Shown here: one piece after another, positions 43,270-52,655 of the stretch
Layout: every line of letters begins with the position of its first letter
Position numbering within the stretch: position 1 is the first letter of the stretch
Origin: Marinibaculum pumilum
Lineage (GTDB): Bacteria > Pseudomonadota > Alphaproteobacteria > Ferrovibrionales > Ferrovibrionaceae
Reading direction: 5' to 3'
DNA length: 64,000 bases
NCBI RefSeq assembly: GCF_042646425.1
Contig: NZ_JBHRTR010000015.1
Coordinates: forward strand, 1-64,000
Made by a program: the position numbers and the translations under genes
The notes under the pieces: generated by a model
Seen by the model: only the letters and a program-made list of their open reading frames with translations
The model's database searches: none
Told to the model about the DNA's origin: nothing

Positions 43270-45510
43270 ATGAACAAGCCCATCGGACCGGGCGACTTCC
43301 CGGAGAACATCCGTCCCGCCCCGCTCGCCGACGCGCTGAGCGAGCGCTATCTGGCCTATGCCCTGTCGACGATCATGTCGCGGTCGCTGCCGGACGTGCG
43401 CGACGGGCTGAAGCCGGTGCAGCGGCGGATCCTCTTTGCCATGCGGCAGCTGCGGCTGAGCCCGCAGACCGGCTTCAAGAAATGTGCCCGCGTGGTCGGC
43501 GACGTGGTCGGCAAGTACCACCCGCATGGCGACCAGGCGGTTTACGACACCCTGGTGCGGCTGGCGCAGCTGTTCGCGCAGCGATACCCGCTGGTCGACG
43601 GGCAGGGCAATTTCGGCAATGTCGACGGCGATAACGCCGCCGCCATGCGGTACACCGAGGCGCGGCTGACCGCCATCGCCGAGCTGCTGCTGGAAGGCAT
43701 CGACGCCGACACGGTCGACTTCCAGCCCAATTATGACGGCGAGGAGGAGGAGCCGGTCGTCCTGCCGGCCGCCTTCCCGAACCTGCTGGCGAACGGCTCC
43801 ACCGGCATCGCCGTCGGCATGGCCACCTCGATCCCGCCGCACAACGCCCTGGAGCTGGTCGACGGGCTGCTGCACCTGGTGAAGCATCCGGGCGCGTCGG
43901 TGGAGAAGCTGCAGGAGCTGATCCCGGGCCCGGACTTCCCGACCGGCGGCGTGCTGGTGGAGCCGGCCGCCGGCATCCGCGAGGCCTATGAGAGCGGCCG
44001 CGGCTCGTTCCGCCTGCGCGCCCGCTGGGAGAAGGAGGAGATTGGCCGCGGCCAGTTCCGCGTGATCGTGACCGAGGTGCCCTACCAGGTCGCCAAGGGC
44101 CGGCTGATCGAGCGCATCGCCGAGCTGCTGGCGGAGCGCAAACTGCCGCTGCTGGGCGATATCCGCGACGAGTCGGCGGAGGATGTCCGCATCGTCCTGG
44201 AGCCGCGCAGCCGCACCGTCGATCCCGACGTGATGATGGAAAGCCTGTTCCGCGCCACCGACCTGGAGACGCGGATCTCGCTTAACCTGAACGTGCTGGT
44301 CGGCGGCCGGGTGCCGAAGGTGCTGGGCCTGCGGGAGGCGCTGCAGGAATTCCTGAACCACCGGCTGGAGGTGCTGGAACGCCGCAGCCGGCACCGGCTG
44401 GCGAAGATCGAGGAACGGCTGCACATCCTCGACGGCCTGCTGATCGCCTACCTGAACATCGACGAACTGCTGCGCATCATCCGCTTCGAGGACGAGCCGA
44501 AGGCGGAGATGATGCGCCGCTTCGAGCTGACCGAGACGCAGGCCGACGCGATCCTGAACATGCGGCTGCGCGCCCTCCACAAGCTGGAGGAGCTGGAGAT
44601 CAAGCGCGAGCATGAGGGCCTGTCGGAAGAGGCGTCCGGCCTGCGCGCCCTGCTCGACGACGAGGACCTGCGCTGGAAGCGGATCTCCGAGGAACTGCGC
44701 GAACTGAAGAAGAAGATCGCCGCCGATCCGGTGCTGGGACCGCGGCGCACCTCGGTCGCCGAGGCGCCGAGGGTGTCGGAAGTGCCGCTGGAGGCGATGA
44801 TCGAGCGCGAGCCGATCACCGTGATCTGTTCCGAGAAGGGCTGGATCCGCGCCGTGAAGGGCCATGTCGCCGCCGACACGGTCACCTCCTTCAAGGAGGG
44901 CGACCGGCTGCGCTTCCTGCTGCATGCGGAGACGACCGACAAGCTGATCGTGTTCGGCGAGCAGGGGCGGGCCTATACCATCCCCTGCGACCGGCTGCCG
45001 CGCGGCCGCGGCCATGGCGAGCCGCTGCGCCTGATCGTGGAGATGGCGAAGGAGGACGAGGCGCTGACCATCTTCGTCCACCGCGAAGGCGAGAAGCGGC
45101 TGGTGGTGGCGACCGACGGCCGCGGCTTCGTCGCGCCGGCCGAGGCGATGGTCGGTCAGACCCGCAACGGCAAGGTCGTGCTGACCCCGGGGCAGGGGGC
45201 GAAGACCGCGCTCTGCATCCCGGCCGCCGGCGACACGGTCGCGGTGATCGGCGACAACCGCAAGCTGCTGGTCTTCCCGCTGTCGGAAGTGCCGGAGATG
45301 GCGCGCGGCCGCGGCGTGATCCTGCAGCGCTACAAGGATGGCGGCATCGCCGACGCCAAGGTCTTCGACCGCGAGAACGGCCTGACCTGGTCGGATTCCT
45401 CAGGCCGCACCCGCACCGAGCCCGACCTGCTGCCCTGGGAAGGCGCCCGCGCTTCCGCCGGCCGCATGGCGCCCCGCGGCTTCAACCGCAGCGGGCGGTT
45501 CGACGGGTAG
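43270..45510 (+). CDS. parC: DNA topoisomerase IV subunit A
   Basis: A 746-residue ParC that decatenates daughter chromosomes with ParE. RYLAYALSTIMSRSLPDVRDGLKPVQRRILF (start of the breakage-reunion domain, about 26-56) is followed by YHPHGDQAVYDTL (about 83-95) and catalytic Tyr in AAMRYTEARL (about 126). GyrA/ParC beta-propeller blades occupy the last third, and the GyrA-box (QRGGKG) is absent, as expected for ParC. The quinolone-region Ser (E. coli Ser80) is Gln here. The tail ends MAPRGFNRSGRFDG. Confidence 0.96.
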   Translation: MNKPIGPGDFPENIRPAPLADALSERYLAYALSTIMSRSLPDVRDGLKPVQRRILFAMRQLRLSPQTGFKKCARVVGDVVGKYHPHGDQAVYDTLVRLAQLFAQRYPLVDGQGNFGNVDGDNAAAMRYTEARLTAIAELLLEGIDADTVDFQPNYDGEEEEPVVLPAAFPNLLANGSTGIAVGMATSIPPHNALELVDGLLHLVKHPGASVEKLQELIPGPDFPTGGVLVEPAAGIREAYESGRGSFRLRARWEKEEIGRGQFRVIVTEVPYQVAKGRLIERIAELLAERKLPLLGDIRDESAEDVRIVLEPRSRTVDPDVMMESLFRATDLETRISLNLNVLVGGRVPKVLGLREALQEFLNHRLEVLERRSRHRLAKIEERLHILDGLLIAYLNIDELLRIIRFEDEPKAEMMRRFELTETQADAILNMRLRALHKLEELEIKREHEGLSEEASGLRALLDDEDLRWKRISEELRELKKKIAADPVLGPRRTSVAEAPRVSEVPLEAMIEREPITVICSEKGWIRAVKGHVAADTVTSFKEGDRLRFLLHAETTDKLIVFGEQGRAYTIPCDRLPRGRGHGEPLRLIVEMAKEDEALTIFVHREGEKRLVVATDGRGFVAPAEAMVGQTRNGKVVLTPGQGAKTALCIPAAGDTVAVIGDNRKLLVFPLSEVPEMARGRGVILQRYKDGGIADAKVFDRENGLTWSDSSGRTRTEPDLLPWEGARASAGRMAPRGFNRSGRFDG

Positions 45511-45536
45511 GCCCACTCGACCAGCCTCCCTGCCGC

Positions 45537-45632
45537 CGTCGTTCCATGGCTTGACCATGGAACCCATTCCGCCGGCCTTGCAGTACCGCACCGCTTGCGG
45601 AATGGGTCCCCGCCTCAAGGGCGGGGACGAGG
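45537..45632. repeat. Double-hairpin intergenic repeat, copy E
   Basis: Left hairpin: TTCCATGG (45542-45549), loop CTTGA, CCATGGAA (45555-45562). Right hairpin: GTCCCCGCC (45606-45614), loop TCAAG, GGCGGGGAC (45620-45628). Inner CCATTCCGC is matched by GCGGAATGG. It is between the convergent ends of parC and the secreted-protein gene. Stem bases differ from copy A at several positions, but always in pairs. Confidence 0.85.
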
Positions 45633-45663
45633 GCATAGTGCAGCGCCGATCCGCCGGCGCCCC

Positions 45664-46203
45664 TCAGTGCGCCCTGTACAGGGTCAGCGCCGCCTGCTGG
45701 CAGAGCTTCAGCACCAGGTTCGGATTCGTCCAGAGCGAGGCGGACGGCGCCGGATCGAAGCTGAGCGGCGCATAGCGGCGGCCGCTCTTGCCGTCGCGGC
45801 TCGCCGTGCAGTCGATCCCGCCCCGATAGCCGCCGCCCAGCGGTTGCGGCGTGCCGGTCATGAAGTGCTGCATGCCGACGGAAACCGTGCAGTCGACCTG
45901 CAGCACGCCGCTGTGGGACCGCCCCCGCGCGGACACGGACGCCTGGCGCGGGGCGAGTGAATAGGTCGTCTCCCTGGCGTCGACCGAGCGGCCGGGCGCG
46001 GAGAGCTGGAAGGTCATGGCCGGCGTGACGTTGACCGGCCGCTGCAGGTCGGCCGGACAGGTCACCTGCTGCGCTTCCGCCGTGCCGGCGGTCCCGGCGA
46101 CCGCCAGCAGGACGGGCACCGCCAGAACCCTGGCCAGCGCGCCGGCGCGGTCGCCCGCCTTGCCGGTGGCCTGTGCGACGGTGTTCTCTGCGGTGATCGG
46201 CAT
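45664..46203 (-). CDS. Hypothetical secreted protein with four cysteines
   Basis: A 179-residue protein with a long signal peptide (basic/polar start, hydrophobic LARVLAVPVLLAVAGTAG at about 28-45, probable cleavage after AEA at 48). The mature part (about 130 residues) has Cys at about 53, 107, 133 and 170, suggesting two disulfides, and is predicted beta-rich. No family was recognised. ATG 46203 (MPITAENT) has GGAGGGACC upstream, a good ribosome site. A monocistronic gene between parC (convergent) and the TRAP operon (divergent). Confidence 0.75.
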   Translation of the reverse strand: MPITAENTVAQATGKAGDRAGALARVLAVPVLLAVAGTAGTAEAQQVTCPADLQRPVNVTPAMTFQLSAPGRSVDARETTYSLAPRQASVSARGRSHSGVLQVDCTVSVGMQHFMTGTPQPLGGGYRGGIDCTASRDGKSGRRYAPLSFDPAPSASLWTNPNLVLKLCQQAALTLYRAH

Positions 46204-46610
46204 CTCGGTCCCTCCTGTCGTTCCGTTCTCCTCGACGCCATCGATCCTGGCGGCCGATTGGTGGCCGAATGTGAACGGATTCGGGCATCTTTGCGGCATT
46301 TGGGGCGGCATTCGGTCCCGGCGGGCCGAGCGCCGCAGCAGGAGCGCGCCGCGGCGACGGCGGCTGCGACCCCTTGGAAAACATGCTAGAACCCCCGGCA
46401 AGCAATCAATCAAGAGGCCCGGGAGGCTTTCAAACATGACAGGACCCAGCAGGGGCAGTGCGTCTTGTGCGCGTCCGGCCGACCGGCCATTGGACCGCGC
46501 CTTTTCTGTCCGGGCCCTTCCCGCGATATCCCGTTCCTGATCCCGCGGCGGCGGCGTGCCCGGCGGCGCGCCATCCGTCCCGCCGCGGCGATCCATCTGG
46601 TGCGTTTCCG
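46204..46610. other. Divergent regulatory region before dctQ
   Basis: These 407 bases separate the secreted-protein gene (leftward) from dctQ (rightward). They include a short open frame with an excellent ribosome site (46436-46540, listed separately). An AT-richer stretch is present near 46381-46435, which may hold the promoter. No strong operator palindrome was found, and no copy of the GGTCAGACC box seen at 50.5 and 52.6 kb. Confidence 0.5.
46436..46540 (+). CDS. Possible 34-residue leader ORF upstream of dctQ
   Basis: ATG 46436 is preceded by GGGAGG at 46421-46426 with 9-base spacing, the best ribosome site in this region. The frame encodes 34 residues (MTGPSRGSASCARPADRP, then LDRAFSVRALPAISRS) and stops 70 bases before dctQ. 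It is too short and Arg/Ser/Ala-rich to match a family. It could be a leader peptide controlling dctQM, or a chance frame. It is not in frame with dctQ. Confidence 0.3.
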   Translation: MTGPSRGSASCARPADRPLDRAFSVRALPAISRS

Positions 46611-47228
46611 ATGTTCGACACGATCTATCAATGGCTTGTGCCGCTGGTCCTGCTGGCGGTCGCGGTGCTGGCCGTCCTGTTCGCCGCCTTCACCGGCTTC
46701 GCAGAGGGCCTGATCCGGGTCGTCGATGCCATCAACGAAGGGATCGGCCGTGCGGTGAGCTGGCTGACCCTGGGCACGGTGGTGGTCTGCTTCGTGGTGG
46801 TCGCGCTGCGCTACGGCTTCAGCACCGGCTGGGTCTGGATGCAGGACATCTATGTCTGGTTCCACGCCGCGGTCTTCATGCTGGGCGCCGGCTATACCCT
46901 GAAAGCCGGCGGCCATGTGCGGGTCGACCTGATCTATGCCCGGCTCAGCGACCGGCGCCGGGCCTGGGTCGACATCTTCGGCAGCTTCGTCCTGATGACC
47001 CCCTACCTGGTGGTGATGGGGGCTTCCAGCCTGCCGTTCACCCTGTCGTCCTGGTCGATCCTGGAGCATTCGCTGCAGCCGGATGGCCTGCCGGGCTTCT
47101 TCATCATCAAATCCGTCCTCGTGCTCTACGTCCTGCTCCTGGCGATCCAGGCGCTGGCGCTGCTGGCACGGTCCGTCCTGGTGCTGCGCGGGCTGACCAG
47201 CTACGCGCCGACGGCGATGACCCACTAG
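46611..47228 (+). CDS. dctQ: TRAP transporter small permease subunit (DctQ)
   Basis: A 205-residue four- to five-helix membrane protein. The core (about 40-190) is the DctQ family: INEGIGRAVSWLTLGTVVVC, RYGFSTGWVWMQDIYVWFHAAVFMLGAGYTLKAGGHVRVDL in segments, and the basic loop SDRRRAWVD. An extra hydrophobic N-terminal helix (about 5-30) precedes the usual start of the family. ATG 46611 has only a weak ribosome site (GGTG). It is followed after 15 bases by the large permease. It anchors the SBP-dependent sodium/solute symporter in the inner membrane. Confidence 0.9.
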   Translation: MFDTIYQWLVPLVLLAVAVLAVLFAAFTGFAEGLIRVVDAINEGIGRAVSWLTLGTVVVCFVVVALRYGFSTGWVWMQDIYVWFHAAVFMLGAGYTLKAGGHVRVDLIYARLSDRRRAWVDIFGSFVLMTPYLVVMGASSLPFTLSSWSILEHSLQPDGLPGFFIIKSVLVLYVLLLAIQALALLARSVLVLRGLTSYAPTAMTH

Positions 47229-47243
47229 GCGGCGGAGGCGTTC

Positions 47244-48962
47244 ATGGATCCCGTGGTCCTTGGCGAGACTCTCGCCGTCCTGATGTTCCTGGGCACCATC
47301 GGCATGGTGCTCGTCGGCTTCCCCGTCGCCTTCACCCTGGCCGGTACGGCGATCATCTTCGCCGCCATCGGCAGCGGCCTCGGCGTCTTCGACTTCAGCT
47401 ATTTCCACGCCCTGCCCAACCGCGTCTTCGGCATCATGATCAACGAGGTGCTGGTCGCGGTGCCGCTGTTCATCTTCATGGGCATGATGCTGGAGCGGTC
47501 GCGGATCGCGGAATCGCTGCTGACCACCATGGGCGAGCTGTTCGGCCCGCTGCGTGGCGGGCTCGGCATCTCGGTGATCCTGGTGGGCACCCTGCTGGCC
47601 GCCTCCACCGGCATCGTCGGCGCCACGGTCGTCACAATGGGCCTGCTCTCGCTGCCGGCGATGATGCGTGCCGGCTACGACCCGAAGCTGGCCGCCGGCG
47701 TGATCTGCGCCTCCGGCACCCTGGGCCAGATCATCCCGCCGTCGACCGTGCTGATCTTCATGGGCGACATGCTGCAGGCCTCCAACCAGGCGGCCCACAA
47801 TTCGGTCGGCGACCTGACGCCGGAGCCGGTCTCCATCGGCGACCTGTTCGCCGGCGCGGTCTTCCCCGGCCTGGTGCTGGTCGGGCTCTATATCCTGTGG
47901 GTGGTCTACAAGGCGATCACCGAGCCTTCCAGCTGCCCGCCGGTGGACGCGCCGAAGGACGACCAGCGGCATCTGGCCTGGCGGGTGCTGGTGGCGCTGC
48001 TGCCGCCGCTGATCCTGATCGTGCTGGTGCTCGGCTCGATCCTGTCGGGCACCGCCTCGGCGACGGAAAGCGCCAGTGTCGGCGCCATCGGCGCCATGAT
48101 CCTGGCGGCGCTGCGCCGGCAGTTCACCCTGCGCATCCTGCTGGATGTGATGCGCAGCACGATGACCATCACCTCCATGGTGTTCATCATCCTGGCCGGT
48201 GCCTCGGTCTTCAGCCTGGTGTTCCGCGGCCTGGGCGGCGAGCATCTGGTGGCGGAGGTGCTGGCCGACTTGCCGGGCGGCATGATCGGCGCGGTGATCG
48301 CCGTGATGGCGGTGATGTTCGTCCTCGGCTTCTTCCTGGACACGTTCGAGATCATTTTCGTCGTCGTGCCGATCACGGCGGCGGCGCTGATCGTGCTGGG
48401 GGTCAATCCGATCTGGCTCGGCGTCATGATCGGTATGAACCTGCAGACGTCGTTCCTGACGCCGCCCTTCGGTTTCGCGCTGTTCTACCTGCGCGGCGTG
48501 GCATCGAAGACAGTCTCGACGATCCAGATCTATCGCGGCGCGGTGCCGTTCGTGGGCCTGCAGATCGTTGGCATGGTGATCCTCTGGTTCCTGCCGGGCC
48601 TGGCGACCTGGCTGCCCGACCAGATCTACAACAACGGCGTGCCGCGGACCTACCTGGCCGACCGCGATACCAGCGGCACCGGCGATGGCGCGGGCCAGTA
48701 CGAGCGGTCCGACGAACCGTTCGAACTGCCGATCGACAATAACAGCGTGTTCGAGCTGGGCGACGAGGGGGGCGGCGGCATGTTCGGCGAGCCCGATGGC
48801 GGCAATGCCTTCGACGATCCGACGAACATGTTCAACGATGCCCCGGCCGGCGAAGCTGACGGCGAGAGCGGCGGCGGCGGCAGCGCCTTCGACGATCCGA
48901 CCAACATGTTCAACGATCCGCCGGCCGACAGTGATGGCGGCGGAGACGGGCAGCAGCAGTAG
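47244..48962 (+). CDS. dctM: TRAP transporter large permease (DctM) with acidic repeat tail
   Basis: A 572-residue DctM. About twelve helices fill residues 1-455, with landmark segments VGFPVAFTLAGTAIIFA, VPLFIFMGMMLERS, STGIVGATVVTMGLLSLPAMM, GTLGQIIPPS and FLTPPFGFALFYLRG. This is the ion-coupled solute pathway. The last ~110 residues are unusual: hydrophilic, rich in Gly, Asp and Glu, with a duplicated AFDDPTNMFND (522-532 and 548-558), ending QQQ. Typical DctM proteins end soon after the last helix. It pairs with dctQ, and its binding protein is encoded convergently downstream. Confidence 0.93.
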   Translation: MDPVVLGETLAVLMFLGTIGMVLVGFPVAFTLAGTAIIFAAIGSGLGVFDFSYFHALPNRVFGIMINEVLVAVPLFIFMGMMLERSRIAESLLTTMGELFGPLRGGLGISVILVGTLLAASTGIVGATVVTMGLLSLPAMMRAGYDPKLAAGVICASGTLGQIIPPSTVLIFMGDMLQASNQAAHNSVGDLTPEPVSIGDLFAGAVFPGLVLVGLYILWVVYKAITEPSSCPPVDAPKDDQRHLAWRVLVALLPPLILIVLVLGSILSGTASATESASVGAIGAMILAALRRQFTLRILLDVMRSTMTITSMVFIILAGASVFSLVFRGLGGEHLVAEVLADLPGGMIGAVIAVMAVMFVLGFFLDTFEIIFVVVPITAAALIVLGVNPIWLGVMIGMNLQTSFLTPPFGFALFYLRGVASKTVSTIQIYRGAVPFVGLQIVGMVILWFLPGLATWLPDQIYNNGVPRTYLADRDTSGTGDGAGQYERSDEPFELPIDNNSVFELGDEGGGGMFGEPDGGNAFDDPTNMFNDAPAGEADGESGGGGSAFDDPTNMFNDPPADSDGGGDGQQQ

Positions 48963-49113
48963 GACAGTAGGACCGCGCCCGCGGGCCGGCATGCGTTGCC
49001 GCCGGCCGCTGGGGGCGAATGCGCTGCCGGCCCAAGGATGCGGTGGATCTGCGCGGCGCGGTGACCTGATCCCGTTCGCTATGGGCCTCCGGGCGGACGA
49101 CCCCGAACAGAAA

Positions 49114-49142
49114 GCGGCCGCAGGCTTGATGCCTGCGGCCGC
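49114..49142 (-). terminator. Hairpin terminator between convergent dctM and dctP
   Basis: A perfect 12-bp stem: GCGGCCGCAGGC (49114-49125), loop TTGAT, GCCTGCGGCCGC (49131-49142). Read on the minus strand it is followed by TTTCTGTTC, a weak U-run, so it most likely ends dctP transcription about 60 bases after its stop. It may also stop dctM readthrough. Confidence 0.75.
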
Positions 49143-49202
49143 CATTCCATCCGCCGTGATGGCGGATCGGCTCCGTCCGTGCCGGGGCGCGGACGGTGCC
49201 GG

Positions 49203-50309
49203 TCAGCCCCGCGGGAACTTGAACGGCAGGAGCCGTGCGTTCGCGAAGCCCTGGGAGGATATGCGCGTCCACTGCGCCAGCTCCCAGCGGGCCTTCAGGA
49301 ACGAGCTGGTGATCTTCGACACCATCGGGTCGGAGCTGGCCAGCATCTCTTCCATCAGTTCGCCGGCCGCGGCGCCCTGGGCCTCCAGCACGTCGCGCGG
49401 CATCCGCTCCAGCTTCACTTCGTGCTTCTGGATCAGCTCCTGCAGGGCCGGGCCGGAACGGGCGTCGAACTCCGCCAGCATGTTGACGTTTTCCTGCGCG
49501 GCGGCGGCCTGGATGGCGGCCTGCAGGAACGGCGTCAGCCCGTCCCACTTCTCCTTGTTGATCATCAGCTCCAGGGTCGGGCCCGGCTCATGGAAGCCCG
49601 GCCAGTAGTAGTACTTGGCGACCTGGTAGAAGCCCATGGAGAGGTCGTTGTAGGGGCCGACCCATTCGGTGGCGTCGATATTGCCGGACTGCAGGTTGGT
49701 GAAGATCTCGCCGCCGGGCAGCAGCACGTTGGTGACGCCGAGCTTGCCCATCACGATGCCGCCCTGGCCGGGGATGCGCATCTTCAGGCCCTTCAGGTCC
49801 GCCACCGACTTGATCGGCTTGCGGAACCAGCCGGCCATCTGGGTGCCGGTATTGCCGGCCGGCATCGCCTTCAGGTTGAAGCCGGCATAGAGCTCGTCCC
49901 ACAGGGCCTGGCCGTCACCCCAGTACATCCAGGCATTCATCTCGTGCGGCAGCATGCCGAACGGCACCGTGCAGAAGAAGGCGCAGCCCGGGCTCTTGCC
50001 CAGATGGTAGTAGGATGCGTCATGGCCCAGTTCGGCCGTGCCGTCGGACACCGCGTCGAAGCAGCCCAGTGCCGGCACCAGTTCGCCGCCGGCATAGACC
50101 TTCACCTTGATCTTGCCCTCGGTCAGCTTCTCGATGCTTTCGGCGCAGCGCTGCGCACCGGTGCCGAGCCCCGGCAGGCCCTTCGGCCAGCTCGTGACCA
50201 TGCGCCATTCCATGACGCCCTGGCTGATCGCCGGTGCCGGAAAGGCGGCGGCGGCAGCCGCTGCGGCGCCGGCGGCGGCCGAGCCGGTCAGAAAGTTACG
50301 CCGTTTCAT
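49203..50309 (-). CDS. dctP: TRAP transporter substrate-binding protein (DctP/TakP-like)
   Basis: A 368-residue periplasmic binding protein. It has a twin-arginine-like start (MKRRNFLTGSAAAG) and a long Ala-rich signal to about residue 30. The mature protein has the TakP pattern: WRMVTSWPKG, AGELVPALGCFDAVSDGTAELGH, GNTGTQMAGWFRK, MRIPGQGGIVMGKLG, IDATEWVGPYNDLSMGFY and YYWPGFHEPGPTLELMIN. The ATEWVGPYND segment carries the conserved Glu-Trp of the 2-oxo acid pocket. A 2-oxo acid or similar monocarboxylate ligand is therefore likely but not proven. GGAGGTTTCC precedes ATG 50309. It is divergent from an ACAD gene with a probable operator between, unlike dctQM. Confidence 0.93.
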   Translation of the reverse strand: MKRRNFLTGSAAAGAAAAAAAAFPAPAISQGVMEWRMVTSWPKGLPGLGTGAQRCAESIEKLTEGKIKVKVYAGGELVPALGCFDAVSDGTAELGHDASYYHLGKSPGCAFFCTVPFGMLPHEMNAWMYWGDGQALWDELYAGFNLKAMPAGNTGTQMAGWFRKPIKSVADLKGLKMRIPGQGGIVMGKLGVTNVLLPGGEIFTNLQSGNIDATEWVGPYNDLSMGFYQVAKYYYWPGFHEPGPTLELMINKEKWDGLTPFLQAAIQAAAAQENVNMLAEFDARSGPALQELIQKHEVKLERMPRDVLEAQGAAAGELMEEMLASSDPMVSKITSSFLKARWELAQWTRISSQGFANARLLPFKFPRG

Positions 50310-50550
50310 TGGAAACCTCCCATAGGTATTCGCTGGTCTTTCCCTGTGATCTGCCTGACCGCGGCGGACGGTTGTTTTGACGCCTGTCCCCCAGCGGCGG
50401 CCGGCCGCCCGCCGAAGCGGTGGCCTTGGGCGAAATCTACAGGAGATTTCGGTCGATGCACACCATCGCAAGGGCCGCGGCGGCAGGGCGGGGGCGACTT
50501 CCCATGGCCGGGCCGGCGGGCCGAATTGACTGCCCAGAGTCATGACCGTA

Positions 50551-50567
50551 AAAAGGTCAGACCATTT
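50551..50567. promoter_or_regulatory. FadR-type operator box at the dctP/ACAD divergent promoter
   Basis: AAAAGGTCAGACCATTT. The core GGTCAGACC (50555-50563) is near-palindromic and matches the FadR-subfamily GntR consensus TGGTC-N-GACCA. It ends 17 bases before the ATG of the ACAD gene, where repressor binding would block transcription. An identical 16-base box lies at 52598-52613 beside the gntR gene. Confidence 0.8.
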
Positions 50568-50583
50568 GGAGAGGGCCGGTCCG

Positions 50584-51729
<1,146 letters not shown>

Positions 51730-51759
51730 CATCGCGACCGGCTGCGCCGGCGCAGCCGG

Positions 51760-52479
51760 CTATCTGCCCTCCCACAGTGCGCGGTGGGTGCGGCGCAGGT
51801 GCCGGCGCAGTTCCTCCATCGCCTTCTGGGCGTTCCGGGCCTGCAGATGCTTCAGGAAGCGCCGGCGGGAGGCGAGCAGGTCGCTGGCGGGCACCCTCTG
51901 CTGCGGCGAAAGCAGCAGCGTGTATTCCAGCAGGATGCGGGCCAGGGAATCGTTCAGGTAGATAATCGCCGTGTTGTGGCTGCATTCGCCCAGCAGGTGA
52001 TAGAAGCCGTAGGCGAGGTGGGGCCGCTGCGCGGTCTCGCCGGCGCGGATCGCCGCTTCCAGGGTCGCGACGTTCGCGGCCAGCGCGGCCAGGTCCGCAT
52101 CGGTCGCCCGCTCGCAGACCATCGGCAGCATGCCCTCGTACAGCGCGATCCGCGCCTCCGTCAGGTCCGACAGCGAGATCGCGCCCAGATGGATCAGGTC
52201 CTGGATCACCTCCGACATCCGGTCGGGCGTTCCCTCCCGGATGAAGGCGCCGCCCTTGATGCCCTTCACCATGTGGACCACGCCGGCGACTTCCAGGCTG
52301 CGCAGCGCCTCCCGGATCGCGCTGCGGCTGACATTCAGCTGGCTGGCCAGCAGCCGCTCCGCCGGCAGCTTGTCGCCGGGACGCAGCTCGCCGCTGGCCA
52401 GCTTCGCGCGGATCTGCTGGCACACCATCTCGAAGGTGCGGTGGGTCTGGACCGGATCGAAGCGGACTTCCTGCTGCAT
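51760..52479 (-). CDS. GntR family regulator, FadR subfamily (FCD domain)
   Basis: A regulator of about 239 residues. An N-terminal winged helix with GELRPGDKLPAERLLASQLNVSRSAIREALRSLEVAGVV (in parts, about 30-70) is followed by the FCD all-helical ligand domain (about 90-220) with metal-site candidates Asp/His in DLTEARIALYEG and the YGFYHLLGECSHN segment. ATG 52479 (MQQEVRF) has TGGAG upstream; ATG 52488 is an alternative. It is divergent from the fused ACAD gene, with an AAAAGGTCAGACCATT box between; an identical box fronts the ACAD/dctP promoter. It probably represses the acyl-CoA genes and is relieved by a CoA ester or carboxylate. Confidence 0.9.
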   Translation of the reverse strand: MQQEVRFDPVQTHRTFEMVCQQIRAKLASGELRPGDKLPAERLLASQLNVSRSAIREALRSLEVAGVVHMVKGIKGGAFIREGTPDRMSEVIQDLIHLGAISLSDLTEARIALYEGMLPMVCERATDADLAALAANVATLEAAIRAGETAQRPHLAYGFYHLLGECSHNTAIIYLNDSLARILLEYTLLLSPQQRVPASDLLASRRRFLKHLQARNAQKAMEELRRHLRRTHRALWEGR

Positions 52480-52596
52480 CGGCTCCATCGCGTGAATCGG
52501 TCCGCCGGCCGGCGGCCTGCCGAAGATGCCATTCGCGAACCGCGCTGCCCAGGACCATGTTGCCGTGCGGTGCTTGTGACGGCACATCGCCTTTGC

Positions 52597-52613
52597 TAAA
52601 AGGTCAGACCATT
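52597..52613. promoter_or_regulatory. FadR-type operator box at the gntR/fused-ACAD divergent promoter
   Basis: TAAAAGGTCAGACCATT with core GGTCAGACC (52602-52610). The 16 bases from 52598 are identical to the box at 50551. It is about 120 bases from the gntR start and 43 from the fused ACAD start, so it can serve both autoregulation and operon control. Confidence 0.82.
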
Positions 52614-52655
52614 AAGGCATTAGATCGCACGGATCCGCAAGGCCGGGAGGAAGCG

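Noticed and set aside
46410..49145. A 911-residue minus-strand open frame over dctQM
   Set aside because: It is His/Arg/Gln-rich and antisense to clear membrane proteins. The residues mirror the DctQ/DctM codons.
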